Shown: one piece after another, positions 20,095 through 28,776 of the stretch | Numbering within the stretch: position 1 is the stretch's first letter | Layout of the letters: each line of letters begins with the position of its first letter | Assembly: GCF_000576595.1 (NCBI RefSeq) | Contig: NZ_AWSA01000003.1 | Span: 62,001 to 126,000 of the forward strand | Reading direction: 5' to 3' | Length of the DNA stretch: 64,000 bases | Origin: Intrasporangium oryzae NRRL B-24470 | GTDB taxonomy: Bacteria; Actinomycetota; Actinomycetes; Actinomycetales; Dermatophilaceae | The notes under the pieces: generated by a model | What the model was told of the DNA's origin: nothing | Database searches by the model: none | The model's input: the letters and a program-made list of their open reading frames with translations, nothing else | Translations under genes and position numbers: made by a program

Positions 20095-20655
20095 TCAGGC
20101 CGACGTCTGGGGCGCGGCCGAGCCGTCAGCCGAGCCGTCGACCGAGCGCTTGGCCGCCCGGTCTCGGACCGGCCACCACGAGCGCGAGACGAGCAGCCCT
20201 GACACGATGACGCCGACCGCCGCGGCGACGAGCCCGAAGGCGAGCCCGGCCGTCACGTCCGGGACGTGGTGCACCCGGGCCGCCACCCTCGACGCCGCCA
20301 CGAGGACGGCGAGCACGAGCAGGGCGAGCCCCAGGCGGCGGCGCCACCACAGCACGGTCCCGGCGACGACGGCCGCCATCGCGGAGTGGTCGGACGGGAA
20401 CCCGTTGTCCGCCGGGTGCGCGATCATCGGCGGCCGGCCGTCGACGACGAACGGCCGCGGGTCGGTCCACAGCATCGAGCCCGCCTTGATCAGGACGCCG
20501 ACCGCCACGAGGGCAACCACGCCGGCCACGACCATCCGGGTCCGGTCGGTCCACCCCGCGCGGAGCCAGGCGAAAGCGGCCCCGGCGACGATCAGGAAGA
20601 GGCCATACGTGGCCATGAGCACGATGAGGGTCTGCACCGGGAAAGGGTGCCCCAT
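20095..20655 (-). CDS. PAP2-family membrane phosphatase
   Basis: A 186-residue protein with about five membrane segments and the three phosphatidate-phosphatase motifs. They are KAGSMLWTDPRP, GFPSDHSAMAA (His in the PSxH-type motif) and SRVAARVHHVPD (SRx5Hx3D). Family members dephosphorylate lipid phosphates such as undecaprenyl pyrophosphate or phosphatidic acid on the outer face of the membrane. The ATG at 20655 was taken as start; GTG at 20637 is possible. No convincing ribosome site is visible for either. It is divergent from the HAD phosphatase gene. Confidence 0.85.
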   Translation of the reverse strand: MGHPFPVQTLIVLMATYGLFLIVAGAAFAWLRAGWTDRTRMVVAGVVALVAVGVLIKAGSMLWTDPRPFVVDGRPPMIAHPADNGFPSDHSAMAAVVAGTVLWWRRRLGLALLVLAVLVAASRVAARVHHVPDVTAGLAFGLVAAAVGVIVSGLLVSRSWWPVRDRAAKRSVDGSADGSAAPQTSA

Positions 20656-20806
20656 CCGACTGGGAGCAGTCTGGGTCGCTCCGTAGGGGCGCTTCGGACG
20701 CCTCGACGAGAATCGGGCTTCTCGACCCCCGGACCCGCAGGACGGGGGCGACGTGGCGAAGGCGCGTTTCGGACAGCCGGACCTTCCGACCACCAGAATG
20801 GGGCCC

Positions 20807-21610
20807 ATGGCCGAGCACCGACCCATCGAGACCTGGCTGACCGACATGGACGGCGTGCTCGTCCACGAGGAGGACGCCATCCCCGGCGCGGCTGAGTTCA
20901 TCACCGCGCTGCGCGAGTCGGGGAGGCAGTTCCTCGTGCTCACCAACAACTCGATCTTCACCCCGCGGGACCTGCGCGCCCGGCTCCTCGCCAGCGGGAT
21001 CGACGTCCCCGAGGCGGCGATCTGGACCTCCGCCCTGGCCACCGCCCAGTTCCTCGGCGACCAGCGGCCGGGCGGCTCCGCCTACGTCGTCGGGGAGGCC
21101 GGACTCGTGACGGCGATGCACGACGTGGGCTTCGTCATGACCGAGCGCGATCCCGACTATGTCGTCCTCGGCGAGACGCGGACCTACTCCTTCGAGTCGA
21201 TCACCCGGGCGATCCGGCTCATCGAGCAGGGCGCGAGGTTCATCGCGACCAACCCCGACCCGAGCGGCCCCAGCCCCGCCGGCACGCTGCCCGCGACCGG
21301 GTCGGTCGCCGCCCTCATCAGCACGGCGACGGGCCGCCAACCGTACTTCGTCGGCAAACCGAACCCGCTCATGATGCGCAGCGCCCTCAACCGGCTCGAT
21401 GCGCACTCGGAGACGACGGTCATGGTCGGCGACCGGATGGACACCGACATCATCTCCGGGCTCGAAGCGGGTCTGCGGACCGTCCTCGTGCTCACCGGCT
21501 CGACGAAGCAGCACCAGATCGAGCGCTTTCCCTACCGGCCGAGCCGCGTCGTCGACTCGGTCGCCGACCTCGTCGACCTCGTGCACTCGTTCGGCGCACA
21601 CCAGGCCTGA
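20807..21610 (+). CDS. HAD-IIA family hydrolase (NagD-like)
   Basis: A 267-residue phosphatase of the HAD superfamily. Motif I is [13 protein letters not shown] (about 11-23), motif II is LVLTNNS, and Lys in [11 protein letters not shown] plus [20 protein letters not shown] supply motifs III and IV. The NagD/4-nitrophenylphosphatase branch acts on small sugar or nucleotide phosphates. The ATG at 20807 gives the usual spacing to motif I; an in-frame ATG nine bases upstream is possible. It is a single gene followed by a short gap and the aminopeptidase. Confidence 0.9.
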   Translation: MAEHRPIETWLTDMDGVLVHEEDAIPGAAEFITALRESGRQFLVLTNNSIFTPRDLRARLLASGIDVPEAAIWTSALATAQFLGDQRPGGSAYVVGEAGLVTAMHDVGFVMTERDPDYVVLGETRTYSFESITRAIRLIEQGARFIATNPDPSGPSPAGTLPATGSVAALISTATGRQPYFVGKPNPLMMRSALNRLDAHSETTVMVGDRMDTDIISGLEAGLRTVLVLTGSTKQHQIERFPYRPSRVVDSVADLVDLVHSFGAHQA

Positions 21611-21708
21611 CCGCGCGGCGGGCGCATGCGGGGCACCCGATCCCGCCTCCGCGCAGGGCAACCGGCGTAGCGTCGGTGTCCCCGACCCCGCGCAGAGAGG
21701 CCGCGACC

Positions 21709-22944
21709 GTGACCGAGCCCTTCGACCACCTGCTCGAGGCCTACGCACGCCTCGTCATCCGGATCGGCGTCAACGTCCAGCCCGGACAGCGCGTCGAGAT
21801 CCGGGGCGAGCCCGAGCAGGCCGACACGGCCCGGGCTCTCGCCCTCGAGGCGTACCGCGTGGGCGCGAGCAAGGTGACCATCACGTACGTCGACCGGCAC
21901 CTCCAGCGGGCCGAGGTGGAGCACGCCCCCGACGAGTGGCTCGGCCGCTCGCTCCCGTGGGAGGTCGAGGGCATCCGGGCCATGAAGGAGGACCGGCCCG
22001 CCGTCATCGCCCTCACCGGCAACCCCAACCCGCGCCTCATGGACGGCCTCGACCCGGCGCGCCTGGTCCGGTCGACCAAGCTCGACCAGGTGCGCGAGTT
22101 CCTCCCACTGACGTCCGCGTCCGAGATCGCGTGGACCGTCGTCGGCGCGCCGACCCCGGGCTGGGCCGAGAGCATCCTCGGCGTCCCCGACACGGCGCGC
22201 CTCTGGGACGCCGTGGCGACGGCGATGCGGCTCGACGAGGACGACCCGGTCCGGTCCTGGCGTGAGCACCTCGATGCCCTCGCCCTGCGCCGCAACCTGC
22301 TCAACGAGCGGTCGTTCGACCGGATCCGCTATCGCGGCCCCGGCACCGACCTGACCATCGGCGTCGCCGCCGAGTCGCGCTGGGTCGGAGGGGAGCTCAC
22401 GAATGCCGAGGGGACGACGTTCGTCCCCAACATGCCGACGGAGGAGGTCTTCCTCACGCCGGACTGGCGCCGGGCCGAGGGGCGGGCCCGCACGACCGCT
22501 CCCTTCTTCCTCGCGACGTCGGGGACGCTCGTCGAAGGGCTCGAGGTCGAGCTGAGCGACGGCACGGTGACGGGTGCACGCGCCGAACGGGGCGAGCGCG
22601 AGATCCACGAGCAGTTCGAGAGCATCCCGCGGTCCCGCCACCTCGGCGAGATCGCCATCGTCGACGGCGGCTCACGCGTCCGCCGCAGCGGCCTCGTCTT
22701 CAACGACATGCTCTACGACGAGAACGTGGGCTCCCACATCGCCTGGGGCAACGGGTGGAACTTCGGGTTCGCCGGCTCCAACGACCTCACGCCGGACGAG
22801 CGCGTCGCCGCCGGCCAGAACCAGTCGGCAACGCACGTCGACATCGTCATCGGCAGCCCCGATGTCGAGATCGACGGGATTGCCGCCGACGGCACCGTGA
22901 CACCGCTCGTCCAGGGCGACACGTTCGTCCTCGACGGGGCCTGA
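21709..22944 (+). CDS. M29-family metallo-aminopeptidase
   Basis: A 411-residue thermophilic-type aminopeptidase (AmpS/AmpT-like), releasing N-terminal residues from peptides in the cytoplasm with two metal ions. Likely ligands lie in ELTNAEGTTFVPNMPTEEVF (Glu), IPRSRHLGEIAIVD (His, Glu), YDENVGSHIAWGNGW (His) and THVDIVIGSPDVEIDG (Asp). All sit where the family has them. The GTG at 21709 follows an AGAGAGG sequence at 8 bases. The length matches the family. Confidence 0.92.
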   Translation: MTEPFDHLLEAYARLVIRIGVNVQPGQRVEIRGEPEQADTARALALEAYRVGASKVTITYVDRHLQRAEVEHAPDEWLGRSLPWEVEGIRAMKEDRPAVIALTGNPNPRLMDGLDPARLVRSTKLDQVREFLPLTSASEIAWTVVGAPTPGWAESILGVPDTARLWDAVATAMRLDEDDPVRSWREHLDALALRRNLLNERSFDRIRYRGPGTDLTIGVAAESRWVGGELTNAEGTTFVPNMPTEEVFLTPDWRRAEGRARTTAPFFLATSGTLVEGLEVELSDGTVTGARAERGEREIHEQFESIPRSRHLGEIAIVDGGSRVRRSGLVFNDMLYDENVGSHIAWGNGWNFGFAGSNDLTPDERVAAGQNQSATHVDIVIGSPDVEIDGIAADGTVTPLVQGDTFVLDGA

Positions 22945-22966
22945 GCCGCGACGCGAGGTGTCGCAA

Positions 22967-23009
22967 GGGCTGCGGTTCGGGTCAGCTGCTGCCCTGGCAA
23001 CCGCAGCCC
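22967..23009. terminator. GGGCTGCGGTT inverted repeat after the aminopeptidase
   Basis: GGGCTGCGGTT (22967-22977) pairs with AACCGCAGCCC (22999-23009), and the right arm is repeated directly a few bases further on. A lone GTATGCC copy (23054-23060) follows. It lies in a convergent gap, so probably serves both genes. Confidence 0.55.
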
Positions 23010-23079
23010 GTGTGACGAACCGCAGCCAGTGCGTGACTGGAGCCCGTCCGCCCGTATGCCGCTGGGCCGGGTCGCCGCG

Positions 23080-23601
23080 TCAGGCTCGGCCGGTGAGGCG
23101 CCGCCACCAGCTCGCGCGCGGCTCCTGTGCAGGAACCGGCTGTTCCGAGGCGCGGCGCGCCGCCGCCTCGGCCGCCCGGTCGGCGCGCAGCTCGCGCCAC
23201 TGCGCGACCATGTCGTCGACGTCGACGGTCTTCGCCAGCAGCGGGGGCAGGTTGCCGACCGCGGGGCGCAGTCGGTCGGCGAGCACGCGGTGGTTGTAGT
23301 CGGTGAGGATCTCGCGGACCTGCTCCTCGCGCCGGACGTCGGCGAGTGACTCGGGGAAGCCCGCCGCCTCCTTGCGCAGGCCGAGCGCGCCCGGCAGCGC
23401 CCCCGACAGGTCGATCCCCTCGCGTCGCGCCATCCGCTTGACCCACCAGTCGGGGTCGCCGCTGTCGCTGAGGTCGAGGGGCTTGCCCGCTCCCGGAAGG
23501 TCGTCGAAGTCGCCCCGCTCCTGCGCCTCGCGGATCTGCCGCTCGACGGGACTCTCCCAGTACGGCTGGCTGGACGGCTGGTTGGACGGCTGGTTGGCCA
23601 T
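23080..23601 (-). CDS. DUF1992 / DnaJC28-conserved-domain protein
   Basis: A 173-residue protein with the hallmark WESPVERQIREAQERGDFDDLPGAGKPLDLS at about 15-45, followed by DPDWWVKRMARREGI. A helical middle part (EILTDYNHRVLADRLRP) and a basic C-terminus complete it. The domain occurs in DnaJ-like proteins of eukaryotes and alone in bacteria, and its function is not established. The N-terminus has a short Asn/Gln/Pro/Ser repeat (NQPSNQPSSQP). Convergent with the aminopeptidase. Confidence 0.85.
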   Translation of the reverse strand: MANQPSNQPSSQPYWESPVERQIREAQERGDFDDLPGAGKPLDLSDSGDPDWWVKRMARREGIDLSGALPGALGLRKEAAGFPESLADVRREEQVREILTDYNHRVLADRLRPAVGNLPPLLAKTVDVDDMVAQWRELRADRAAEAAARRASEQPVPAQEPRASWWRRLTGRA

Positions 23602-23652
23602 GTCACCACGCTAGCTCGGAGTCGCCGCTCGGGGCGCCCCTGCAACCCTCCC

Positions 23653-24123
23653 TCAGGCCGGGCCCGGGGCCTCGCCCTCGCCGGAGGCCAGCCCGCCAGC
23701 AGGCCCGGGGGCTGGCCCCTCGACCGGCTCACCGACCCGCTCACCGGCTCCCTCACCGACCGGCTCACCGACCGGCACCGCTGCCTGCTCCATGAGGACC
23801 GCCGCCGGAACGGCACCGCCCGGGACGGGCCCGAGGACGAGCCGGTCACCCATGAGCGAGTACGTGACGTCGCCGGTGATGACGGCGAGGAAGCGGCTCT
23901 CCTGCTCCATCGCCTCCGGCAGGCCGGCCATCCGCGTCGAGCCGGCGTTGCCGAAGCGGATGACGTCGCCCTCGACCTCATACTGCCCGATGAGCCGGTT
24001 GACGCCGGTCGAGCCGCTGAGGCGCCCGTCGTCGCCGAAGGCGAGCTCGGGCTTGCGCCCGGTGGTCGGAGTCCCGCCGATCTCCTCGACGAGCCAGGTC
24101 GTGCCCTCGATCTCGTTTCCCAT
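23653..24123 (-). CDS. META-domain protein with a low-complexity tail
   Basis: A 156-residue protein. Residues 1-100 match the META (HslJ-like) domain: IEGTTWLVEEIGG, LAFGDDGRLSGSTGVNRLIGQYEVEGDVIRF and FLAVITGDVTYSLMGDRLVL. META proteins are linked to envelope or heat stress but often are lipoproteins; no signal peptide or lipobox is visible here. The last ~45 residues are a degenerate Gly-Glu-Pro-Val repeat (VGEPVGEGAGERVGEPVEG). The ATG at 24123 is the best start. Confidence 0.78.
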   Translation of the reverse strand: MGNEIEGTTWLVEEIGGTPTTGRKPELAFGDDGRLSGSTGVNRLIGQYEVEGDVIRFGNAGSTRMAGLPEAMEQESRFLAVITGDVTYSLMGDRLVLGPVPGGAVPAAVLMEQAAVPVGEPVGEGAGERVGEPVEGPAPGPAGGLASGEGEAPGPA

Positions 24124-24212
24124 GCTCGCCAGCCAAGCACAGCGGGAGCCGGCGTGCGCGGGTTCCGGAGCCCGGCGGCATACGACGGGGCCCTTCTCAG
24201 GGGAACCCGGGC

Positions 24213-25055
24213 TCAGAGACGGGCGAGGACGTCGTCGAGCATCGCCTCGGTCAGCTTGCCCGTGAAGGTGTTCTGCTGGCTCACGTGGTAGCTGCCGACG
24301 AGCCGGACCGGCCGCCCCGCCGCGGTCGTCAGGAGCGCCTCCGCGCCGTGCCCGAAGCGCGGTTTGGGACGCGGGACGTCCCAGCCGCGCCTCCGGGCCG
24401 AACCGAGGGCGGCGTCCCACGCGATCGACCCGAGCGCGAGCATCGAGCGCAGATGCGGTTCGGCGAGCTCGAGGTCGCGGTCGAGCCAGTGGGCGCACGT
24501 CAGCCTCTCCTGCGTCGTCGGCCGGTTCGCCGGGGGCGCACACCGGACCGCGGCCACGATCCGCAGCCCGGTCAGCTCGAGCCCGTCGCCGGCGGCCACC
24601 GACGTGGGCTGGTTGGCGAACCCCGCCCGGTGGAGCGCGGCGTAGAGCCAGTCGCCGGAGCGGTCCCCCGTGAACATCCGGCCGGTCCGGTTCGTGCCGT
24701 TGGCCGCCGGCGCGAGCCCGACGACGAGGACGGCCGCCTCCGGGTCGCCGAACGACGGACCGGGCCTCCCCCAGTACGGCTGGTCGGCGAAGGCCGCCCG
24801 CCGCCCCTGGGTCGCGACGGTCTCGCGCCAGTCGACGAGGCGCGGGCAGGCCCGGCACACGGACACCCGCGCATCGAGCTCACGTATGCCGCTCGCACCC
24901 TTCGCGAGCCGGCGCACTTGCGCTTCGGTGCGGGCCACGGGCGTGTCCGCAGTCGCGGGATCACCGGGCCACCCGGTCCCCGGCGGCACGGGCGAGAGGA
25001 AGTGCGCGCCGGTGACCGGGTGGGGGTCGAGCTCGTCGGACGCTCCGGTGGACAT
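24213..25055 (-). CDS. udgB: Family 5 uracil-DNA glycosylase (UdgB)
   Basis: A 280-residue DNA-repair enzyme removing uracil and other deaminated bases. Iron-sulfur cysteines appear as [13 protein letters not shown] and later in [21 protein letters not shown]. The family 5 catalytic motif is [32 protein letters not shown], and [19 protein letters not shown] carries the DNA-contacting His. The ATG at 25055 was chosen; an ATG 36 bases upstream is in frame. One Gly-Ile-Arg is encoded through a GGCATAC copy using the very rare ATA codon. Confidence 0.93.
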   Translation of the reverse strand: MSTGASDELDPHPVTGAHFLSPVPPGTGWPGDPATADTPVARTEAQVRRLAKGASGIRELDARVSVCRACPRLVDWRETVATQGRRAAFADQPYWGRPGPSFGDPEAAVLVVGLAPAANGTNRTGRMFTGDRSGDWLYAALHRAGFANQPTSVAAGDGLELTGLRIVAAVRCAPPANRPTTQERLTCAHWLDRDLELAEPHLRSMLALGSIAWDAALGSARRRGWDVPRPKPRFGHGAEALLTTAAGRPVRLVGSYHVSQQNTFTGKLTEAMLDDVLARL

Positions 25056-25119
25056 GAGGTCACGGTAGGTCGCGAGCGCGCCGAGCGGCATACCCTCGGG
25101 CCTGACCGGCGTGGCGAGA

Positions 25120-25659
25120 TCAGTACCCGCCGCGCGTCCCGCCCGAGGTGTTCTTGATCGCGCCGCCGGTCGGGTCGACGACCCACCAGATGCCGAGGAT
25201 CCCCTGACCGGACGTGCTGCCCGCCGTCGTGTCCTTGACGTAGTGGTAGAGCGGGCGGCCGTCGAGGGCCAGCTGCTTCCTGCCGTCGGGCGTCGGGATC
25301 GTCGACACCTTCCCGGTCACGCCGGTCAGGGTCGGCATGGTGCTCCCGGCGAGCGCGACCGGCCACAGGGCCAGGCACCCGCCGGTGCACGCGCTGACCG
25401 TGGCCCCCTTCGCGTCCTTGTCGAAGACGTAGAGCGTCATGCCACGGTTGTCGGTGACGAACGTACCGAGGGCGGTCGTCGAGGTCGTCAGCCCGGTCAC
25501 CTCCCCCGACGCGTTCGCGGCCGCCGACGAGGCAGCGGTGTTGAGTGCTGCCGGAGTCGCTGCGGACCCGTAGCCGCTGCCTGACGACGACCCGCACGCT
25601 GCGAACAGTGCGAGGCCCACCGCGGCCGTGGCCGGGGCGAGTACACGGATGGGACGCAT
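25120..25659 (-). CDS. Secreted repeat lipoprotein (COG4315 / Lipoprotein_15 type)
   Basis: A 179-residue lipoprotein. The signal peptide ends in the lipobox [10 protein letters not shown], so Cys at about 22 would be lipidated. After an Ala/Ser spacer come two YxxxxD-type repeats: [36 protein letters not shown] and [17 protein letters not shown]. The paired cysteines may form a disulfide. Function of the family is not known. AGGAGG is 6 bases from the ATG. A TGAACC-N16-CGTC promoter aims at it from the shared spacer, placing it in the regulon of the divergent sigma factor. Confidence 0.9.
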   Translation of the reverse strand: MRPIRVLAPATAAVGLALFAACGSSSGSGYGSAATPAALNTAASSAAANASGEVTGLTTSTTALGTFVTDNRGMTLYVFDKDAKGATVSACTGGCLALWPVALAGSTMPTLTGVTGKVSTIPTPDGRKQLALDGRPLYHYVKDTTAGSTSGQGILGIWWVVDPTGGAIKNTSGGTRGGY

Positions 25660-25743
25660 GGTGACCTCCTGAGGTCGTGGGACGGACCCGGTTGCGCTTG
25701 GCGAGCCGTCGGTCCTCACGTCGTTCGACGTTCCCCACCCGAG

Positions 25744-25769
25744 GACGCCATCCGGCGCACCGTGGTTCA
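25744..25769 (-). promoter_or_regulatory. ECF promoter facing the lipoprotein gene
   Basis: On the minus strand TGAACC (25769-25764) is followed after exactly 16 bases by CGTC (25747-25744), the general ECF -35/-10 pattern. It is the mirror of the element at 25783-25808, only 13 bases away. Confidence 0.75.
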
Positions 25770-25782
25770 GTGCGGCGACGGG

Positions 25783-25808
25783 TGAACCGTCAGGGGCGTC
25801 CGGACGTC
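25783..25808 (+). promoter_or_regulatory. ECF promoter facing the sigma/anti-sigma operon
   Basis: TGAACC (25783-25788), 16 bases, CGTC (25805-25808). Transcription would start near 25815, leaving room for GGAAGGAGGG before the ATG at 25857. Hexamer, spacer length and -10 equal those of the divergent promoter. Confidence 0.75.
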
Positions 25809-25856
25809 CTCGTGCATGGAGACCTGACACGCTCGGACGCGGAAGGAGGGCGGGCC

Positions 25857-26345
25857 ATGCCACTCGACGACGAGGCGGTCGCGGCCATCTACCGCGAGCA
25901 CGGGCCGATGCTGCGCCGGGTCGTCTGGCGAGCGACGAGCGACCCGGACCGCGTCGACGACATCGTCCAGGAGGTCATCCTCCGCGTCTGGAGGCAGGCC
26001 CCCGAGGTGGACAGCCTGCGTGCCTACCTCATCGCCACCGCCCGGCACCTCATCGTCGACCAGCACCGCGCCGCGGTCCGCCGGCCCCAGCAGGCCCGTC
26101 TCGTCGACATCGGCGAGGAGGAGTCGGCGATCGACCGGGCCCTCGACCAGGTGCTCGTCGAGGAGGCCCTCGGCCGGCTCCAGCCGAACCACCGGGACAT
26201 CGTCCGGTGCCTCTACTACGAACGGCTCTCCGTCGCAGAGGCCTCGGACCGTCTCGGCGTGCCCGAGGGCACCGTCAAGTCGCGCGCCTTCTACGCCGTG
26301 CGCAACCTGCGCGTCATCCTCGACGAGATGGGAGTGACGAGATGA
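25857..26345 (+). CDS. ECF RNA polymerase sigma factor with cognate anti-sigma
   Basis: A 162-residue factor. Region 2: IYREHGPMLRRVVWRATSDPDRVDDIVQEVILRVWRQ. Region 4: ALGRLQPNHRDIVRCLYYERLSVAEASDRLGVPEGTVKSRAFYAVRNLRVIL. It resembles SigK/SigL-type factors held by RskA-like anti-sigma proteins. GGAAGGAGGG precedes the ATG at 25857. Its TGA overlaps the ATG of the anti-sigma gene (ATGA), the usual way of fixing a near 1:1 ratio. A TGAACC-N16-CGTC promoter upstream suggests autoactivation. Confidence 0.92.
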   Translation: MPLDDEAVAAIYREHGPMLRRVVWRATSDPDRVDDIVQEVILRVWRQAPEVDSLRAYLIATARHLIVDQHRAAVRRPQQARLVDIGEEESAIDRALDQVLVEEALGRLQPNHRDIVRCLYYERLSVAEASDRLGVPEGTVKSRAFYAVRNLRVILDEMGVTR

Positions 26346-27112
26346 CCACCGCGCCCGACGACCCGCACGTGCTCCTCGGCGCGTTCGTCCTCGGGGGACT
26401 CTCCGACGAGGACCACGGGGCCTTCACCGAGCACCTCCGCAGCTGCCAGGCGTGCAAGGACGAGCTGGGCCAGGTCTCGGGGCTCCCCCGCCTGCTCGAC
26501 CTCGCCGGTCCGGGCGGCGGCCCGTACATCACCGGTGAGACGGAGCCTGGGGCTCCCGGCCCGCTCGGGGGCGGGCCGGGCTCCTCGGTCGGGTCCTGGG
26601 CGGGCTCGTCGATGGGCTCGTCGACGGGTTGGTCGATGGGCTCGTCGATGGGTTCTCCCCAGGGCTCCCCGCAGCTCGCCCATCTCCTGGACGAGGCGGC
26701 CCGCCAGCGGCGGCGCACCCGTCGGTGGCTCGCCGCGGCCGCGGCCGCCGCGGCCGTGCTGCTCTTCGCTGCCGGGGCCTGGGTCGGACCGCGCCTGGGC
26801 ACGACGAGCCCTTCGGCGACCCACTACACGGCTGCCGCCGCCTCCGGCTCCGCGGCCAAGGTCGACATCGCCCTGGTGACGCGCGGCTGGGGGACTCAGG
26901 TCGACATCGCCTGCACGAACATGCCCACGACCGGGCAGCTGCTCCTCTGGGTCGTGGACGCCCAGGGCACGGCCCGACCGGTGGCCTCGTGGAGGGCGAC
27001 CGAGGCGGACTACACGACGGTCACCGGCGCCACCGCCCTGTCTCCCGAGCAGATCAGCCGGGTCGAGGTGCGCACCGACACCGGCACGGTGATCGCGACC
27101 GCCACCACCTGA
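26342..27112 (+). CDS. Zinc-finger anti-sigma factor (RskA-like, membrane-bound)
   Basis: A 256-residue protein. The N-terminal zinc-binding anti-sigma helix bundle is HVLLGAFVLGGLSDEDHGAFTEHLRSCQACKDELGQV, with the HxxxCxxC motif. A flexible linker contains a degenerate Gly-Ser-Ser-Met repeat (about 77-108). One transmembrane helix lies near 130-152, and an extracytoplasmic RskA-type sensor domain ends WRATEADYTTVTGATALSPEQISRVEVRTDTG. It would hold the upstream sigma factor at the membrane until proteolysis. Translationally coupled to the sigma gene. Confidence 0.9.
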   Translation: MTTAPDDPHVLLGAFVLGGLSDEDHGAFTEHLRSCQACKDELGQVSGLPRLLDLAGPGGGPYITGETEPGAPGPLGGGPGSSVGSWAGSSMGSSTGWSMGSSMGSPQGSPQLAHLLDEAARQRRRTRRWLAAAAAAAAVLLFAAGAWVGPRLGTTSPSATHYTAAAASGSAAKVDIALVTRGWGTQVDIACTNMPTTGQLLLWVVDAQGTARPVASWRATEADYTTVTGATALSPEQISRVEVRTDTGTVIATATT

Positions 27113-27149
27113 TCGCCCTACACCCACCCCCATCCGCACCCCCAGATCC

Positions 27150-27199
27150 CGAGTCGATGTATCCCGCGGTCACGGGTGACCGCGGGATACATCGACTCG
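27150..27199. terminator. Perfect 24-bp-stem hairpin with TCGATGTATCC core
   Basis: A 24-base arm starting CGAGTCGATGTATCCCG at 27150, a 2-base loop (GG) and the exact complement ending at 27199. It follows the anti-sigma stop by 37 bases. Its core matches the arms of the inverted repeat at 6977-7020. Confidence 0.7.
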
Positions 27200-27291
27200 C
27201 GGGGTGGGTGGCGGTCGGACGGGGGCGGGGTGCCCTACGGTCGGGGGGCCCGCCCGACCCTGCCCACGGATTCCGGAGGATCCCCGCCGTC

Positions 27292-28101
27292 ATGTCCCGC
27301 CTGCGCCTCGTGTTCATCGCCGTCCTGCTCGGCGCTGCGCTCGCCACCCCGTCGATCAGTCGCGCCATCCCCCAGCTCGAGGACCTGGTCAGGGGAGCCA
27401 CGCAGGCCGCCTCCTCCTCCTCCGCCGCCCCGACCTCGACGCCGACGTCGGGCCCACCGACCACCGCGCCTTCAGGAGCCTCACCCGGCACGGCGGGGAG
27501 CGCTCTCGCGACCGTCGCCACCCTCACCGTGAAGGGCCGGGCGCCCCAGACCGGGTACGAGCGGGACCGCTTCGGCCAGGCCTGGCTCGACACCGACCAC
27601 AACGGGTGCGACACCCGCAACGACGTGCTCCGGCGCGACCTCGCCCACGTCGAGGTGAGAGCCGGCACCCACGGCTGTGTCGTCCTGCGCGGGACCCTGA
27701 AGGACCCCTACACGGGCCGCACCATCGAGTTCGTGCGGGGCGCGTCCACGTCGGCGGCCGTGCAGATCGACCACGTCGTCGCCCTGTCGGACGCGTGGCA
27801 GAAGGGCGCCCAGGGGCTCTCGGACGCGACGCGTGCAGCACTGGCCAACGACCCCCTCAACCTCCTCGCCGTGGACGGCCCGACGAACCAGGCCAAGGGC
27901 GACGGCGACACGGCGACGTGGCTGCCGCCGGCCAAGGGCTACCGCTGTGCGTATGTCGCTCGCCAGGTCGCGGTGAAGGCGAAGTACCACCTCTGGGTCA
28001 CCGCCGCGGAGCGGGACGCGATGCGCAGGGTCCTCGCGACGTGCCCGACACAACCGCTCCCCGCACCCTCGAGCGTCGCGGTCCCGGCACCGGCCGCCTG
28101 A
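27292..28101 (+). CDS. Secreted HNH/DUF1524-type nuclease
   Basis: A 269-residue exported protein. Signal peptide: MSRLRLVFIAVLLGAALATPSISRA. A Ser/Thr/Pro spacer (about 40-75) precedes a nuclease domain of the GmrSD C-terminal type. GYERDRFGQAWLDTDHNGCDTRNDVLRRDL comes first, then the active-site QIDHVVALSDAWQKGAQ, then NDPLNLLAVDGPTNQAKGDGDTATWLPP supplies the N and following residues. Such enzymes cleave DNA or RNA outside the cell, for scavenging or competition. GGAGGA is present 11 bases before the ATG at 27292. Confidence 0.9.
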   Translation: MSRLRLVFIAVLLGAALATPSISRAIPQLEDLVRGATQAASSSSAAPTSTPTSGPPTTAPSGASPGTAGSALATVATLTVKGRAPQTGYERDRFGQAWLDTDHNGCDTRNDVLRRDLAHVEVRAGTHGCVVLRGTLKDPYTGRTIEFVRGASTSAAVQIDHVVALSDAWQKGAQGLSDATRAALANDPLNLLAVDGPTNQAKGDGDTATWLPPAKGYRCAYVARQVAVKAKYHLWVTAAERDAMRRVLATCPTQPLPAPSSVAVPAPAA

Positions 28102-28188
28102 GGTGGTTCACGTACCTCGACGGGCCAGCCGCCCCAGCTGTCACGGGCGTCCCCTGTGGACTCACCTGGTGGACTCCGCTGATGGAGA

Positions 28189-28223
28189 GTGGTGCGGGGC
28201 GGGCTGCCCGGGCCCCGCACCAC
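28189..28223 (+). terminator. Nested GC hairpin after the nuclease gene
   Basis: GTGGTGCGGGG (28189-28199) pairs with CCCCGCACCAC (28213-28223), with an inner CGGG-CTG-CCCG stem. It is a likely terminator, 88 bases after the nuclease stop. Confidence 0.6.
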
Positions 28224-28317
28224 CACGTGCAGGACAGAGACCCGAGCGGCATCGGTGATACCTCCGCGTCGGGCCGTGACGTCAGGGCCCAGAGCCGGGG
28301 GTGCCCGCCCGCTACGG

Positions 28318-28342
28318 CACTGCCCAGCATTCCTGGGCAGTG
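28318..28342. terminator. CACTGCCCAG hairpin
   Basis: A perfect 10-base stem (CACTGCCCAG / CTGGGCAGTG) with a CATTC loop, about 110 bases before the DUF2630 gene. It could end read-through or act in the leader of the following gene. Confidence 0.5.
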
Positions 28343-28451
28343 ACGTAGGAGCGCGGGCAGACGCGCGGGACGGCGCGCGGACCAGCGCCCGCGGATCTCC
28401 CTCGACCGTCGAGGCGGCGCGTGATCCCACCGGCCGTGCCATAGTGACGGG

Positions 28452-28700
28452 ATGGCTGAAGACGTCCCCATCCAGCACCACATCAAGGCGCTCATCGACG
28501 AGGAGCACCAGCTCCGCGCGGCCCTCCAGGACGGCTCGATCTCTGCCGACGAGGAGCAGTCCCGGCTCAAGCGCGTCGAGGTCGAGCTCGACCAGTGCTG
28601 GGACCTGCTGCGGCAGCGGCGCGCCAAGCGCGAGTTCGGCGGCGACCCCGACGAGGCGCAGGTGCGCGCTCCCGGCATCGTCGAGGGCTACACCGGCTGA
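28452..28700 (+). CDS. DUF2630 family protein
   Basis: An 82-residue helical protein that follows the family pattern almost end to end. IQHHIKALIDEEHQLRAAL opens, VEVELDQCWDLLRQRRAKREFGGDPDEAQVR is the conserved core and VEGY ends it. The family is actinobacterial and uncharacterised. The predicted coiled-coil N-half suggests an oligomeric or adaptor role, but nothing more can be said. Convergent with the VOC gene at 28777. Confidence 0.9.
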   Translation: MAEDVPIQHHIKALIDEEHQLRAALQDGSISADEEQSRLKRVEVELDQCWDLLRQRRAKREFGGDPDEAQVRAPGIVEGYTG

Positions 28701-28776
28701 GGCCGGACGGCCCGCGCCCCGGCGCGCCGAGCTCGGCACACCCCGGTGCACCGAGCTCGGCGACCCGCCTGCTGGG

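Larger units (their letters stand above)
28102..28451. other. 350-base gap with two hairpins, no gene seen
   Basis: Between the nuclease and the DUF2630 gene I see no credible coding sequence. Two strong hairpins are listed separately. The rest has no repeat, promoter or RNA signature that I can name. Confidence 0.5.
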
